DNA of 64,000 nucleotides from Hansfordia pulvinata. Taxonomy: Eukaryota; Ascomycota; Sordariomycetes; Xylariales. A program made the translations under genes and the position numbers. The notes under the pieces are model-generated. The model was not told the origin of the DNA. It made no database searches and saw only the letters and a program-made list of their open reading frames with translations. The stretch is from assembly GCA_006538405.1 (NCBI GenBank), contig BJKQ01000009.1:1808001-1872000 (forward strand), in the 5' to 3' direction. Positions 36,984-48,992 of the stretch are shown piece by piece; within the stretch, counting starts at the first letter, position 1, and every line of letters begins with the position of its first letter.

Positions 36984-38430
36984 CTAAATGCTGGTCTGGG
37001 CGAAGACGCGGGAACCAAACTTCCAGACCTCGTCGACAACGAGCTCAACACTTCCGTCGTCACCGCAGACGTCGGATAGGACCACTAAGTCGGCGTCGGC
37101 ACCTTCGTCTAGGCAGCCTTTGACCCCTTGGAGGCCCAGCATAGCGGCGGGTGTGGCAGTGACGGCTTTCAAGGCCTGCGGGATGCTGGCGCCAGACCAA
37201 TTGAGGAAATTTGTGACGCACTCTACCAGAGTTATCGAGCTGCACAGCGGTTGTCAGTGTGAAGCAATTTTTAGACGTGCGAATACAGGTGTCATGTCAA
37301 CATGATGAAACTCACCTCCCCGCTATCTTGTCAGAGCCTTCCAGGATCAGTCTGGGCCCCTTTTTCACTATGCGGTCGGTCCAATCGCCATTCGTCCACG
37401 GGTAGGACCCGTCCGGCAGACCAACCAGGTGCATAGCATCGGTGACAAGGATGAAGCCTTCGGGATGGGCGTTGAAGGCAATCTTGACTGTGGTTGGATG
37501 GAGGTGCTCGCCATCCGCGATGACACCAAAGTAGGGGCGGTTGCTGCTGCCACCTGCGGCGGCGGTTTCGGCGCCGTCGGTCTTGCCCAGGACTCCAAAA
37601 ACGCCCGGATTCCGGTGATGAAGTGGCCGCATTGCATTGAACAGGTGAGTGATCATAGAGGCGCCCGAGGCGATAGCCGACGAAGCCTGCTCGAATGTCG
37701 CCTCGGTGTGGCCGACGGAGAAAATGATATCACGCGCCACGACGTCGCCCACCAGACTGGCCATGGCGCCGACCTCGGGAGCTGCCGTGATCATCTTGAC
37801 GGCGGGGCCCCGGGTCACGTCTTGTCCAGGCCGCAGGTTATCCGCGCCATAGCACTCCTCGAGGTCGCGGAAGCTCCACGCCTCGCGTAGTGCGTCGAGA
37901 CTATGGATGCCATTCTTCGTTGGGCTGAGAAAGGGCCCCTCGCAGTGGGCGCCCAGCGATTCGGCACCATCCTCGGCCAGGTGGTGAGCGCCTGAAGGGG
38001 CCAGGTGCGGCAGGGCGGCGTGATATATTTCGCTGCGCTGGCTGGTGATGGTAGGCAGGTAGGAGGTGACACCGGTGGCGACGAGGCGGCGGTTCACTTC
38101 GCGGACGCGCTTGGCGTAGGCGGCCGGGTCAGACATCAGGGTGGAAAAGTTGAAGCCGAAGGCGCCGTTGAGCTGTACGTCGATCAAGCCCGGGGCCAGG
38201 ATGCGGCCACCAAGGTCGACGACGTCGTCAGGCATGGCGAGTTCATCGTAAAATGCAGCCTGGCTCCGGATCACCTTGCCAGTGATGCCATTGACCCAAA
38301 GGTCCTCGGCGACCAGGGCATCACCCCGCAGGATTCGACAGTTTGTGAACTTTGTAATGCCGTTGCCGCCATCACGAGGCGTCGACTTGGGTGAAGAGTG
38401 CACCGAGTGCGGCATGTCGGCTGTTGACAC
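36984..38430 (-). CDS. dac1: N-acetylglucosamine-6-phosphate deacetylase, 456 aa
   Basis: Two exons, 38430-37316 and 37239-36984, joined across a 76-nt intron (GTGAGT to GTGCAG) that splits a Ser codon. The protein is an amidohydrolase of the NagA family that converts GlcNAc-6-phosphate to glucosamine-6-phosphate and acetate, the second step of GlcNAc catabolism. Metal and catalytic residues are in place: the Glu of HCEGPF (Glu164), His241 in VGHTEA, His262 in THLFNAM, and the catalytic Asp331 in VTDAMHLVGLPDG. The C-terminus carries the usual ADLVVL strand of the small beta domain. No signal peptide, so cytosolic. It is the first gene of the GlcNAc cluster and is divergent from the GH3-GNAT gene, with about 1.7 kb between their starts, so the two may share control sites. 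Called dac1 in Trichoderma and DAC1/NAG2 in Candida. Confidence 0.93.
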
Positions 38431-40117
38431 TGGCGGATAGCCGAAAGCCGGCGTAGAAATTGGAGCAGCTAGGGGCGTTGACCGCTGTTAGGTGCCGTCG
38501 AGTAATAGGACGAGTCGTCCCTGGGCCAGTATCTTGGTCTCCATGGATGAGATGGGCGGGTTCGCGATAGGGGTGCTGCAGCGTTGAGTACTTATTTGGG
38601 ATATGACCAGCACGAGAGCCCACTGCGCCCGGGCGAAGGGGCGCCAGTTTACGTCAAAGATGCCGGGTGGATCCTCATGGTTGAGTGAACGCGATAGCAT
38701 ACCCACGCACACGTGCGTCCCGGGCACATGTACAGCATGGTTCAGGAACCGGTTGATATCTAGCCTGGACTTGTCTAGCGACTCAACCTTGTTTAGTGAT
38801 TCAACGTTGAGATACGGGTGGAGCTTGAGTTGGAGCGACGCATCCGCGGCAGCCACGAAGTGAAACCGTGAAACCGCCGGACGGGCCCCTCGACGCAAGC
38901 CGTTCCGAAGTCGCAGGTAGCATACTTAATCAGTGTCTCGCCGTGTAGTCGTTGGTGGCATATGCCGACAGACATCCGCGCATGGAAGGTGGCTAGAGAC
39001 AAACGAGTATACTGATCCAGCCGAAGTGGGCGCCGGGCTGGTCCCGCAAGTATCGTCACTTCTGGCCCCGCCAAAGCCGAACAGTCTTGCCCATCCTCTC
39101 GATCGTGCGCCGCGGGCGCGATGATCACATGCGCTGCACAATGTCTTGCCCGACCCTCGCCAGAGTGGAAGGGGAAGCTGGTGGATGAAGCTGGGAGGGG
39201 AGGGGCGAGTGCTATGGTCCCGCGAGGGTGGAGGCGGAAGCGTACAGCGTGCGACCACCGGGATTATTGCGCTTGCGAGTAAGGTAACGTTGCGGGAGAC
39301 TCGATGTTGATGAGACCAGTTGAGGTTGACGGTGGGAGGGTGACGGATGGGAGGCAAGACAAGATCCAATTGGAGGACGTTGGGTGTAAGGCAGAAACTC
39401 GAGGGGACGTCAAGTGCCTCTGGACTCCACTTCCCCGGCGGCCGTCACGCCTTCCCACGTTGCGCCGCTAATGATTCGGGGCACCACGGCCGGCACCTGC
39501 CTTGTCATGGGCGCTGGATCCCAATGGGGAACGATTGGACCCTCAAGGCCACATGCAGCCTCGAGTCCGGTACAAGCTGGTTGTACTGCCATGTACCGCA
39601 CAGCCGTTTCTGCACAGGTACCCACGTACCCGTATCCGAGCTGGGGTCGAGTGCACCACTCGGTGGATGCGATCAATCCATGCCCGTTGCCCAGTCGTGC
39701 CAGTCTCGATGTAACGTCCAGCAACACCGCCGGCACTCGTCGGTGTACCTCGCCCGCCTGCTCCCAGCTGCGTCTCAACTCCGTCGCCGTACCAAGTGTC
39801 TCCAGTATCGGCTTCGCATCTGCATCACACCCGCGCACACACGCCAGCCTGCGCAGACCTGCCTGCCCCGTCCAGACAGACAGTCGTCTCTGCGCCGGGC
39901 CACCCCAGGATCTCTGCCTGGCCCCACGTGTTCCATTTCGACGACACTGGCCGTCGCCTACCCACCTACCCACCCACCCATCCCTCGCACCCGAGCTTTT
40001 GCCTGTCCCCGTGTCGCGTCTGCCCTCCATGCCCGGTCTAGCCAGTCGCACGCCACCGTGACACCGAGACCCTAGACCGCCGTCCCCGCGAGCCTCGCGC
40101 GGCAAGGCTGCTCAGCC
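38431..40117. promoter_or_regulatory. Bidirectional intergenic region between the deacetylase and GH3-GNAT genes
   Basis: I find no supported gene here; the open frames present have poor, Arg/Pro/Ser-rich translations. The last 200 nt before 40118 are C-rich with CCCACC repeats, typical of a fungal 5' leader. Because the two flanking genes are divergent and act in one pathway, binding sites for the NDT80-like regulator might be expected here. I could not single out one by eye. Confidence 0.4.
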
Positions 40118-43100
40118 ATGGCGGAGGTTGACGTCGAGTCCGACCCACTATGGCAGAACATCGATTGGTGAGTGCCCCCAGATGGCGCATGCCAGGCTGC
40201 GAGTGGTTGCTCGTCGTAGGAGCCGTGGCCTATTCGAGCCGAACATGGCTTGGTCTATGGGGCTCCGTCCACCTTGCCTGACCTTGGAGGAGGATGCACC
40301 TCATGGCAACCGCCTCTGTTCTTGATGCTGACCATGCCGCTCCAGGGCCATTGGCCAAACCCTCATCATGGGGTGGGATGGCACCGAGGTCACGCCACAG
40401 ATCAAGAACCTCATAGAAGAGCATCATCTCGGCTCTATCATACTGACTGCTAAGAACCTGAAATGTAAGCCCCCTTGTGCAAGACAATGAGACTGGATAT
40501 CATGACAGCGAGCTCGGAGGGCTGAATTCGAGAGACAAAAAGAAAGGAGGGGAAAAAGGTGAGAGGGGGGCGAGGGAGTGGGAGGTGACGAATCATAGAG
40601 GAATCCGCGTGGCTTTGCTGACCATTATTGTAGCTGCTGAGCAGACGGCCAATCTGGTTCAAGAACTCCAGACTATAGCTCACCGTGCCGGCCATCCCGT
40701 CCCGCTACTGATAGCCCTTGACCAGGAAAACGGCGGCGTGAACAGCCTATTCGATGAGGAGTACATCTGCCAGTTCCCCAGTGCCATGGGGGTGGCAGCC
40801 ATCGGCAGCCACGATTTGGCGTACAATATCGCCAAAGCCACGGCCACTGAGCTGTCGGCCGTCGGCATCAACCTGATCCTCGGGCCCGTGTTCGACGTAT
40901 TGACAAATGCTCGCCATCAGCCTCTGGGTGTCCGCACTGTTGGAGACGACCCTCAGGAGGCGTCTCAGTACGGCATTGCCACCATGAATGGCTACAAGGA
41001 TGCCGGCCTTGCCACCTGCGGCAAGCACTTCCCATCGTACGGAAATTTGGATTTTCTGGGCTCCAGCTTGGACATGCCCATCATCACTCAGACACTGGAG
41101 GAGCTCAGTCTAAGTGCTCTTGTGCCGTTTCGAAATGCGATTGCTACTGGCCGCCTAGACGCCATGTTCGTTGGCGGCTGTGGCATACAAAACGCCGGTA
41201 TGAATGTCATGCATGCATGCCTCTCTGAGCAGGTAGTTGACGACCTCCTCCGCAATGACTTGGGTTTCAACGGCGTCTCCATTTCCGAGTGCCTGGAGAT
41301 GCAGTCTTTGATCCAGGAATACGGCGTCAAGGGGGGCACTGTCATGGCTGTTGAAGCAGGCAACGACCTTGTTCTTCTCTGCCGAGCTCATCACGTGCAG
41401 CTTGAAGCGATATCAGGCCTCAAGCTTGGCATCGAAAATGGCATGATCACCAAGGAGCGGATCCACACTTCCCTTCGCAGAGTTCTACATATGAAGAATG
41501 CTTGCACGTCATGGCAGAAGGCTCTGAACCCGGCCGGCCTGAGCCTGTTGGCTCAGATGCACCCATCCCACACAGCATTGTCACGAAAAGCCTACGACCA
41601 GTCAATTACCGTGGTTCGTGACCAAGACAACCTGCTGCCCTCTCGCAGAGCCTGCTCCAGGACGAAGAGCTGCTTCTACTCACACCACTGGTCAAACCAC
41701 TTCCAGCCTCGGCGGCAACCAAGAGTCTGATGGAGAAGACCAACGCAAAACAAGGGACCGTTCACGATCGGTGGATTCATCAAGAGAAGGGCGCCATAAT
41801 GAGTGGCGAGGGCGTTTTTCGCGAACTTGGCAGATCCATGGCCAGAGTCCGCAACGGAAAGCTCTTGCATACATCCTACACTGCCAATGGCTTGAGACCA
41901 GGTAAGGAGCCCCCAGCACCGCCGTGTGACACCAATATCCAACTAACGTTTGCAGTGCACGAGAATCTTATCAACAGAGCGTCTGCGATCATAATTGTCA
42001 CTGCGGATGCAAACAGAAACCTCTACCAGTCCGGCTTCACCAAGCACGTGGCGATGATGTGTAGTATGCTTCGGGCTAGTGGGCAGAAGAAGTCACTTAT
42101 CGTGGTAGCAGTCAGCTCGCCCTATGATTTTGTCATGGACAAGAGCATCGGCACATACGTCTGCACTTTTGACTTCACAGAAACCGCAATGGCGTCGCTG
42201 GTGCGTGCCCTCTACGGCGACCTGGTTCCGCAGGGGACGATGCCCGGCACGATGCGGAGAAGCAGGAAAGTCGGCAAAACAAGGCAGCAGTGGCTGGTTG
42301 AAGATTATGACCGCGACCGCGACCACAAGGGCCTCGAGGACTTGCTGAAAGTGCTGGCTCGCTCTAGCACCCCGAATATCCCTTACGCCACAGCAACAGC
42401 GCGAACTTTTGATCTAGCCGAGGCGGGCGTAGAGCAGTGCCATTTCGTCGTGCGAAACAGCAGCACCCAAGCGTTGTACGGCTTCGCGGCGTCATTTGTT
42501 ATCCAGGATGTGGGAATCCTCGGGGCCATCTTCGTCGATCCCACGAAGCGGAATGTAGCTGTGGGAAGATCGCTCCATCGCCGTGCTCTCAGGTCTCTCC
42601 GCCAGAAACCCGCAGTCAAAAGACTGCAACTGGGTGTCTCTTTCCCTGGTGCCTTTCCTGGAATACCTGTTGACGAAGGCAGTAACAGCACGCGAGGCTG
42701 GTTCGCCAATGTTGGATGGGATATCCAGTTTCCCCGAAGATTGGTCAACCTCGTCATTGAGAATCTGGCGAGCTGGTCTGCACCGGAAGGACTTCTGCCC
42801 AGCATACAGAGATCTGGTATCAGCTTCGATCTCATTCACGGGCTGGACAATGCCGAACCTGTCCTGAACCATGTCGCGGCTGTAGGGGGCCCTGAGATCG
42901 TGGAGCTGTACAGGTTCGCGTTGCAGGAGAACAAGACTTGTGGCGTTGTTCGCGCAAAGGGCCCCGACAACAGCCTTCTGGGGTCGGTGATCATAAGTGT
43001 CGGCTCCAGCCGCATCTCCACATATATACCTCCTCTTCGCGCAAATGGAGAGGGGGATATCGGTGGCATAGTAGCACCCATGGTGCCGCCTTCGGCTCAA

Positions 43101-43406
43101 TACACCTTGGTTCTCCAGGGCTTGGTGTTTATGGGTGTGCGGCAGAACAAAGCGCACAAGTCAGGCAAGAGTGTCCTGAGCTATGTGAGTCACGACGGGC
43201 GGCTCGACTTGTCCCAGCAGCTAATGCAACATGACCAGGTTCTCGATGATGCAGTCGAATCTCTCACCACTATGGGATTCCAGGTGCAGCAGGCGTATGA
43301 TGAAGTGACGAACTCCCCCGAGCATGTGAGTGCCCACGAACCCGAAGAACAAACCACTTCTCTGACAGACTTATTTAGTGGTCACATCTCGCTTGAGAAG
43401 ACGTGA
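40118..43406 (+). CDS. nag3: GH3 (NagZ-like) domain fused to GNAT acetyltransferase domain, about 962 aa, one frameshift
   Basis: Four exons: 40118-40167, 40346-40464, 40634-41901 and 41956-43406. Intron 3 (41902-41955, 54 nt) has GTAAGG, an AACTAAC branch and TTTGCAG; it lacks stops and is a multiple of three, so unspliced RNA would stay open. The N-terminal half is a glycoside hydrolase family 3 barrel related to bacterial NagZ (LIALDQENGG, GPVFDV, KHFPSYGN, ISECLEM). The C-terminal half (from about residue 560) is a GNAT fold (FVDPTKRNVAVGRSLHRRA). This architecture is found in fungal GlcNAc clusters (nag3 in Trichoderma). No signal peptide, so probably intracellular. The canonical NagZ nucleophile Asp appears as Glu in SECLEM, and the Asp-Ser-His dyad is absent. 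Near 41638-41643 one base appears to be missing: conserved sequence continues directly in another frame, and one added base gives exactly 963 codons. Confidence 0.85.
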
Positions 43407-45396
43407 AAACCCGGTTGTCCTCTTTCCCTATCTCGTCTCATCATATCCGTCGAGTGAATGGCAATCCATAGTCGTAGTAGTCTTGATTCGTAGCTCGGAT
43501 CTCCGCGATATGTACATCTGCGAAGATACAAGCCCTCTCTGTCCCCATCTTGCCGGAGATGCATCTCATTCACGACTGAACAATCCTTAATGAAAACTTC
43601 AAAATCCATTTACCGGCCCTTCCCGGGTCTATCCGTGTGTGACCAAATGTCGTGTCACTGTCACAGCGCAGTGTTTATTGTCGAGATCTCAAAGCAGCGC
43701 CGGTCCTAGCAAATGTGGCCAGAACCAGAACCTCAATTGGAAAATTTGACATTAGTTGGAGCTTGCGAGCATGGTTATGTCGGCCTAGGTGTATGCGTGC
43801 GTGGGGGTTTTAGGAGTCGATAAGACCGCAGCCTCGCCTCGATGCCTTCCATCAACATCACGCAGCATCACGGATGTCACCTAACAGAATCTCGGACTCC
43901 CAGTGCGGAACGCCTTCATCAGCGAACTTCATCATCCACGAACAAGCCTCGCTGCCAGGCAGTCCGATTCTCATCCTGGACCCAGACACGCCGGGTTGCA
44001 ACTGATTAAAGAACATGAACAACAGCAATCGCCAATCACTGCCCGCGCTGCCAGCTGGCCGTTATCAAGAGCCGGCGAATCGGGATCGCCCAAAAGAGGC
44101 AAAGGGATGGCGCAGTAGCGCGGCACGGCCGCAGGCATGCTGGGGTCGCAACAGCTGAGCAGCGGTTTACTGATTACTTGCCCGCCCAGCCACCCAACTG
44201 CTAACAGTTTGGTGCCGTTGCGACGTGGCTTGCGTACCGGTAAGTCCATCCGGAGCCTGTGGATGTGCGTATGGACAGCTTATGCACTCCTACTTGCTGT
44301 CTGTCGGCTCGCATCTCATGTGTACCCAAGCATAGGCGAAACGGGTTCTGAGGCCGCACATGGAGTCGCACGTCTTCCGATATACACTCTCACAAGCTGC
44401 CCACGACCTTGGCTGCGAGCGAGCCTCGGGACCCTGGCACCCACAGCACCCTCCTTGGTACTTTGGCACACGTCTGGGCTGGGCTAACACGGGGGCTCTC
44501 CACAATACGGCCGCCCCGCCGAGGGACCTTGGAGCTGGTCTTGTACGCTCCAGGTAAGGTGGTAGTGACAGCCCCGACCTGCCCAAAGATCCCCGGCTTC
44601 TGCACGCTGCGACTGCGGTTCAGCCACTGGTCGGCGCACCAGCTTAGGGGCCCGAAAACGCTGTCACTGCGCGAGAGTGAGGTCATCTGGGAGGGGGACG
44701 GACAGCCACGCAGCCAGTAATAGTCAGCAACACACGCAGAGACGGACAGGCGAGCGGGCGACCAGGCCCCGGGCACAGTCGCAACCTGGCTTTTGCGGTT
44801 TGAGAAGAGATCAGATCGACTGACTTCGCCATCTCGACGCCTGCTCAGCAGCGCCGCGCAACGCAGGCCATCTGCCGTATGTGCTCGCACACCCGACAGC
44901 CGCACTGCTCAGCTCGGCACCGCTCAAGGCCGGACCCTGGCGCGGGAGCACAACCGTGTCCCGCCCCCCACGAGTCCTAAAGCGGAGGCTCGGTGAAGGC
45001 TGGAGGGCCGACCCAACCCTCGCTCAGGCCCAGGCTGGCTTTCTCCCCATTCTAGCACTGCTGCGGATGCTTGCCTGCCGTGCCGCCGCGACGTGCGTGA
45101 ACACTCCAGACGTCGCAAAAGCAGAAACCCACAACGTCCAGACTCGGCACCGCTGCTCGTGGCCGAGACCACGCTTGCGTCATTCCCACTCTGCACAGCA
45201 ACACCGCACCACAGCGCAAAGTCGACCTTGCGCCGTGTCCAGCCCGCCGCCTTGCTCTGTACCGCTCTTCGTGGCCGCGGGCAGTACGACTTCCAGCCCT
45301 CAAAGCTCTTGCTGTCGCCTCAGCGCCCTGCTGCCACCGCAGGTCCTGCGCACTCCCGCCGGGTGAGCCAACGGGGCCGCGGCCCCCGACCATGCA
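43407..45396. other. Intergenic region upstream of the NDT80-like regulator, no supported gene
   Basis: About 2 kb without a conserved frame. The last kilobase is C-rich and probably contains the promoter and a long 5' leader of the regulator gene. Confidence 0.5.
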
Positions 45397-47440
45397 ATGG
45401 CGACGTTTAACGCCATGCCGGCGATGCAGTCTGGCGCCAACGCCGGCGACGCACTGGGCATGACCTCTGCCCAGATGCCTGGGAACGGCCTGGGGATGGA
45501 GGGCTTCGGACACGAGATGAACTTTGACGAATCCATGCTGTATGTGCTCCAGCCCGGTGGCGCTCGCTCTCCCCTACCCTTCCGCCCATGCGCCGCCCCG
45601 AGCCGCAGCGCCTGTCTGGCATGCCAGACATTTGGGCACCGAGACTAATCTGTGCGCATCAGCGAGGGGGTCAACGACGGCCTCCCTCCCATACCATCAT
45701 TCAACCCTTCTTACGACTTTGAGACCTTTTCGACAACCTTCGAGGACCCCTTCAACTACTCGAGACCCTACGAGGCCGCGCCCGCCCACGAAGACCTGCA
45801 CGATGAAAGCTCCTCGCCGCAGCAGCCCGACGACAAGCTGCTCGGCTTCTCCGCGACGAGCGTCAAGGCCACCCCGATCGACGACAGCACCGGCGGCTTC
45901 GCCGAGCTGCACATGTCCGCCGAGCTGTACGGCATGTTTTTCGTTGCCGAGGACGTCTTCGGCGGTGAGACGGCCGGCCGGCCCCTGGAGTTGACCTGCT
46001 ACCGGCGGAACTTGTGGCAGTGTTCCGGGCAGATCACCATGCCGCGCCACTGCACGCAGGTCGTAAACGAGCAAGGCCGCGCGATCCCCATTACCGAGTT
46101 CTACGCCGCCATCACGGGCATCGAGAGCATCGAGGGCAAGACGACTGAAATCATCTCCATCCCCTGGAAGAGCGCGACCGCTGCCAACCCCAACCCGGCC
46201 CTCGGCGAAGGCCAGGAGACGAGGGTGGCCGGCGCACCGGCTAAGATTGCCCTCGATCCCCTGGCCGGCGGCAGCGGGGGCGGTGGCAGTGGGCAGGAGG
46301 CCACCGTCGACGGGCATCGCCGTGTCAGCCTGCCCGTCTCCTGGAAGAGGTTGCAATTCAAGAGTGCGACAGCCAATAACGGCCGTCGCAAGGGCCTTCA
46401 GCAGCACTACTTGGTTCAGATCAGCCTGCTTGGGCGGATGAAGGCCAGCGGCGATTTGATGAAGATCGCCGACATCCAGAGCGGGCCCGTCATCGTCCGT
46501 GGGCGCAGCCCTCGCAACTTTGATTCCAAGAAGGACGTGCCCGTCAGCAGCGACAAGAAGACGACCCCGCAGCCCGGCGCCGGAGCGGCCGCGTCGGAGC
46601 AGCAGCACGGCCGCGCCACAAGTGACGCCGCTGCCTCCAGCGGCCCGGTGGCCCCGGCTGATGTCAAGTCGGAGCGGCTCGACGTGCACCAGAACTTGCC
46701 GCTCTACCAGTCCATGGCAGGTGCTGTCCATAGCGGCGGGCAAGCCAACCCGGGCGAGTGGTCTGCGTCAGCGTCAAGCTTGACGCCGCCCGCCACCTCG
46801 CAGAGCCACACTCATTCGGCTAAGCGAACTGCCCTGTCGCCGCCATCCAGCCACAACAGCCACAGTAATAACCAGAGACCGCCTGTGCCGACGTGGGGAC
46901 GCGACTCATCGTCGCGAGCGGCGCAACACACCTCCAAGGGCTCGACATCTGCCTCCTCGATTCCCATCAACCTGTCACTATCCGAGGACGAGAGAAGCCC
47001 CAATAACAGCGGCCATAGCCACCATCGCTCGGCTTCCGAGGCCTTGCAAAGCCCAACTTTGCTGCATCGCTCCGCGAGCGCGCAGGCAGCTCGCGTCGGA
47101 AGTCCGGCTGACGAGCCCGACATGCTCTACGAATATTTCCCCCTCAGCGTGGACGATTGGTAAGCTGTTTGTTCCCGATGGCCATTTCTCCAGTCCCCCT
47201 CTGGCCTTTGTAAATTGCCCTCCCATCTCTCGCTGAGCATTATCCCGCCGCCAATCATGTTTTCTGCCATCTTCTACCCTTATCTCGGTTGTTGCTGACC
47301 CGTTCTGCCCTCCCCTACACAGGACCCCTCTGGTAGACACGGTGTACCGCCCCCACATCGTCCACCACATTGCTGTGCCCCAGGAGATCCAGGCCCAAGC
47401 GATTCGAAGCAAGTCCAAGAGGTATTTCTCCGCTGAATAA
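45397..47440 (+). CDS. ron1: NDT80-family transcription factor, RON1-like regulator of GlcNAc catabolism, 585 aa
   Basis: Three exons: 45397-45539, 45663-47159 and 47323-47440, with introns of 123 nt (GTATGT, GACTAAT branch) and 163 nt (GTAAGC to CACAG). The sum is exactly 586 codons. The NDT80/PhoG DNA-binding domain covers about residues 125-335: ELYGMFFVAE, LTCYRRNLWQ, SWKRLQFKSATANNGRRKG and VRGRSPRNF are its signature blocks. A Gly/Ser-rich insert lies inside the domain (near 245-255). The C-terminal half is Ser/Gln/His-rich and disordered, with a short conserved end encoded by the last exon. Ndt80-type domains bind the middle-sporulation-like element. In Trichoderma reesei the cluster-linked member RON1 is required for GlcNAc use, and position in this cluster supports the same role here. 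Start chosen at the ATG in frame with exon 1; a nearby upstream ATG is out of frame. Confidence 0.9.
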
Positions 47441-48992
47441 AAGGCCGCCTAACATCTACAAGTTGCCTCTATGACCCCAGTCCTTTGCTATATACTTCTC
47501 CACCACGGGAGACCTGGACGCGCTGTGGGCATTCGGTTTGCTTGCTCATGAACCCTCAGCAGAGTGGCCCCATGTGAAGAGAAAACCAAAGACAGCTCGA
47601 CCATTGCGGACCGGCGATTCATATCTCACCGGGGTCAACGGCATTACGAAACTCAACTTATAGGAGTTTTACTGCTTTGAACATGAAGCCTGGTTTTGTA
47701 TTTGTGTTCAGAGGCGTCTCCGCGTATCTGGATGCGGACGACATGGAGCCGTGGTGTTCTGCCCCAACGACCACAACGCGGCTACTCGGATTCGGAATCG
47801 TGATTATTGGGGGCTATTGAGAACCAGCGCAGGCGTGGTGAAGGACGAGGCGATAGGCAAGCAAGACAGGAACGATCAAGGGTGACGGGTGCGGATTCGG
47901 GCAATAATTTCTTCAATCTTTCAGCCAGCGTGTTATGAGCGCTAGACAGGAACCGCCGCTGTGTTGCCGCCGGTGGACGGGCAGCTCGCCCCGCGTTCCC
48001 ATCAGAGCCGATGTGACGCTCCGGGCATTACTTGTGCCGTGGGAGCTAAACTAAAATCTCGAATTGATTCATTTGGAACAGAGTCAGTCTTTCGAGGGCG
48101 GAGAGGATGCGAAGGCAATGGCCCTTCTGGTAAACATGTAGTTCACGGTGCACGATTCGAGGCGATGGTGGATTGTGGCCTGTATTCCATTCGCCTGACA
48201 TGTTCACGGCAGAATCAACGTCTGCTTCGATAGACGGCGTGGGCACACGGCCTCCAGCGCGAATGCCCTTCAACAAAAACCCTCTCTCGTGTTCTCTCTT
48301 CTGCATTGGCCTGGCACGCGCCCCGCCTCGGCTCATGACGAACGTTACTAGGGCCCTGTGACTGTTACTACCTCCGCTGCCCCTCGAACTCTCACGAAGC
48401 TCACCAGAGGTCCGACTGGTCGTACTGAAACACGTTTACTGTCCCGGAAAAAGCCGCGCGAAATCGCAACAGGGAAATCATCATGACAGAGCCTGTGCAT
48501 ATGGAGAAGAAGCTTGGTCCCAGGAGATCGACCGCGGGAGTTTCCTGTGAGACGCTCAAAGTTCGGTTGTGCGCATTTCGTGTAGAGATCACAAGTTACG
48601 GGCGCTGAATGACAGTGTCAAGTTTCCAACATCTGTTGCAAGTACCGTAATGAGGTTATGTATTGCGAGATGGCCCTATGTACAGTGCGTGCGCCGACTC
48701 CCTCCAGCGCTTATTGCTTGGGCGTAATTGATCAAACGCCATTGCGCCATCGCCATGGTGTAATCCGGATTGCAGTACTAGTGTAGTGTAAATGTCGTCC
48801 AGTGTCGTGTCGTGTCGTGTCGCGAGCAAGTCACAAATATCAAAACCATCATTTCGCTGTTGCCCAGACTTGCTCGGTCAACAGCTCAGCTCCAGATCCG
48901 GTCAAGAGATTGGCGGATGGCAAGCTGTGGCCAGGGCGGCGATTCCGACTGACCACCGTGGTCGCGTGGATTCCTTCAAAAACCCGCCACGC
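47441..48992. other. Intergenic region between convergent genes, no supported gene
   Basis: It separates the regulator (+) from the hexokinase (-). I see no conserved frame. It includes a (GTGTC)4 run at 48802-48821. Confidence 0.55.

Noticed and set aside
39347..40105. Open frames of more than 200 codons on both strands upstream of the GH3-GNAT gene
   Set aside because: Composition is Pro/Thr/Ser/Cys-rich with no domain, and the region is a C-rich 5' leader or promoter.
45697..46743. A 348-codon minus-strand frame
   Set aside because: It is the antisense shadow of the NDT80-like gene, produced by strong third-position C/G bias.
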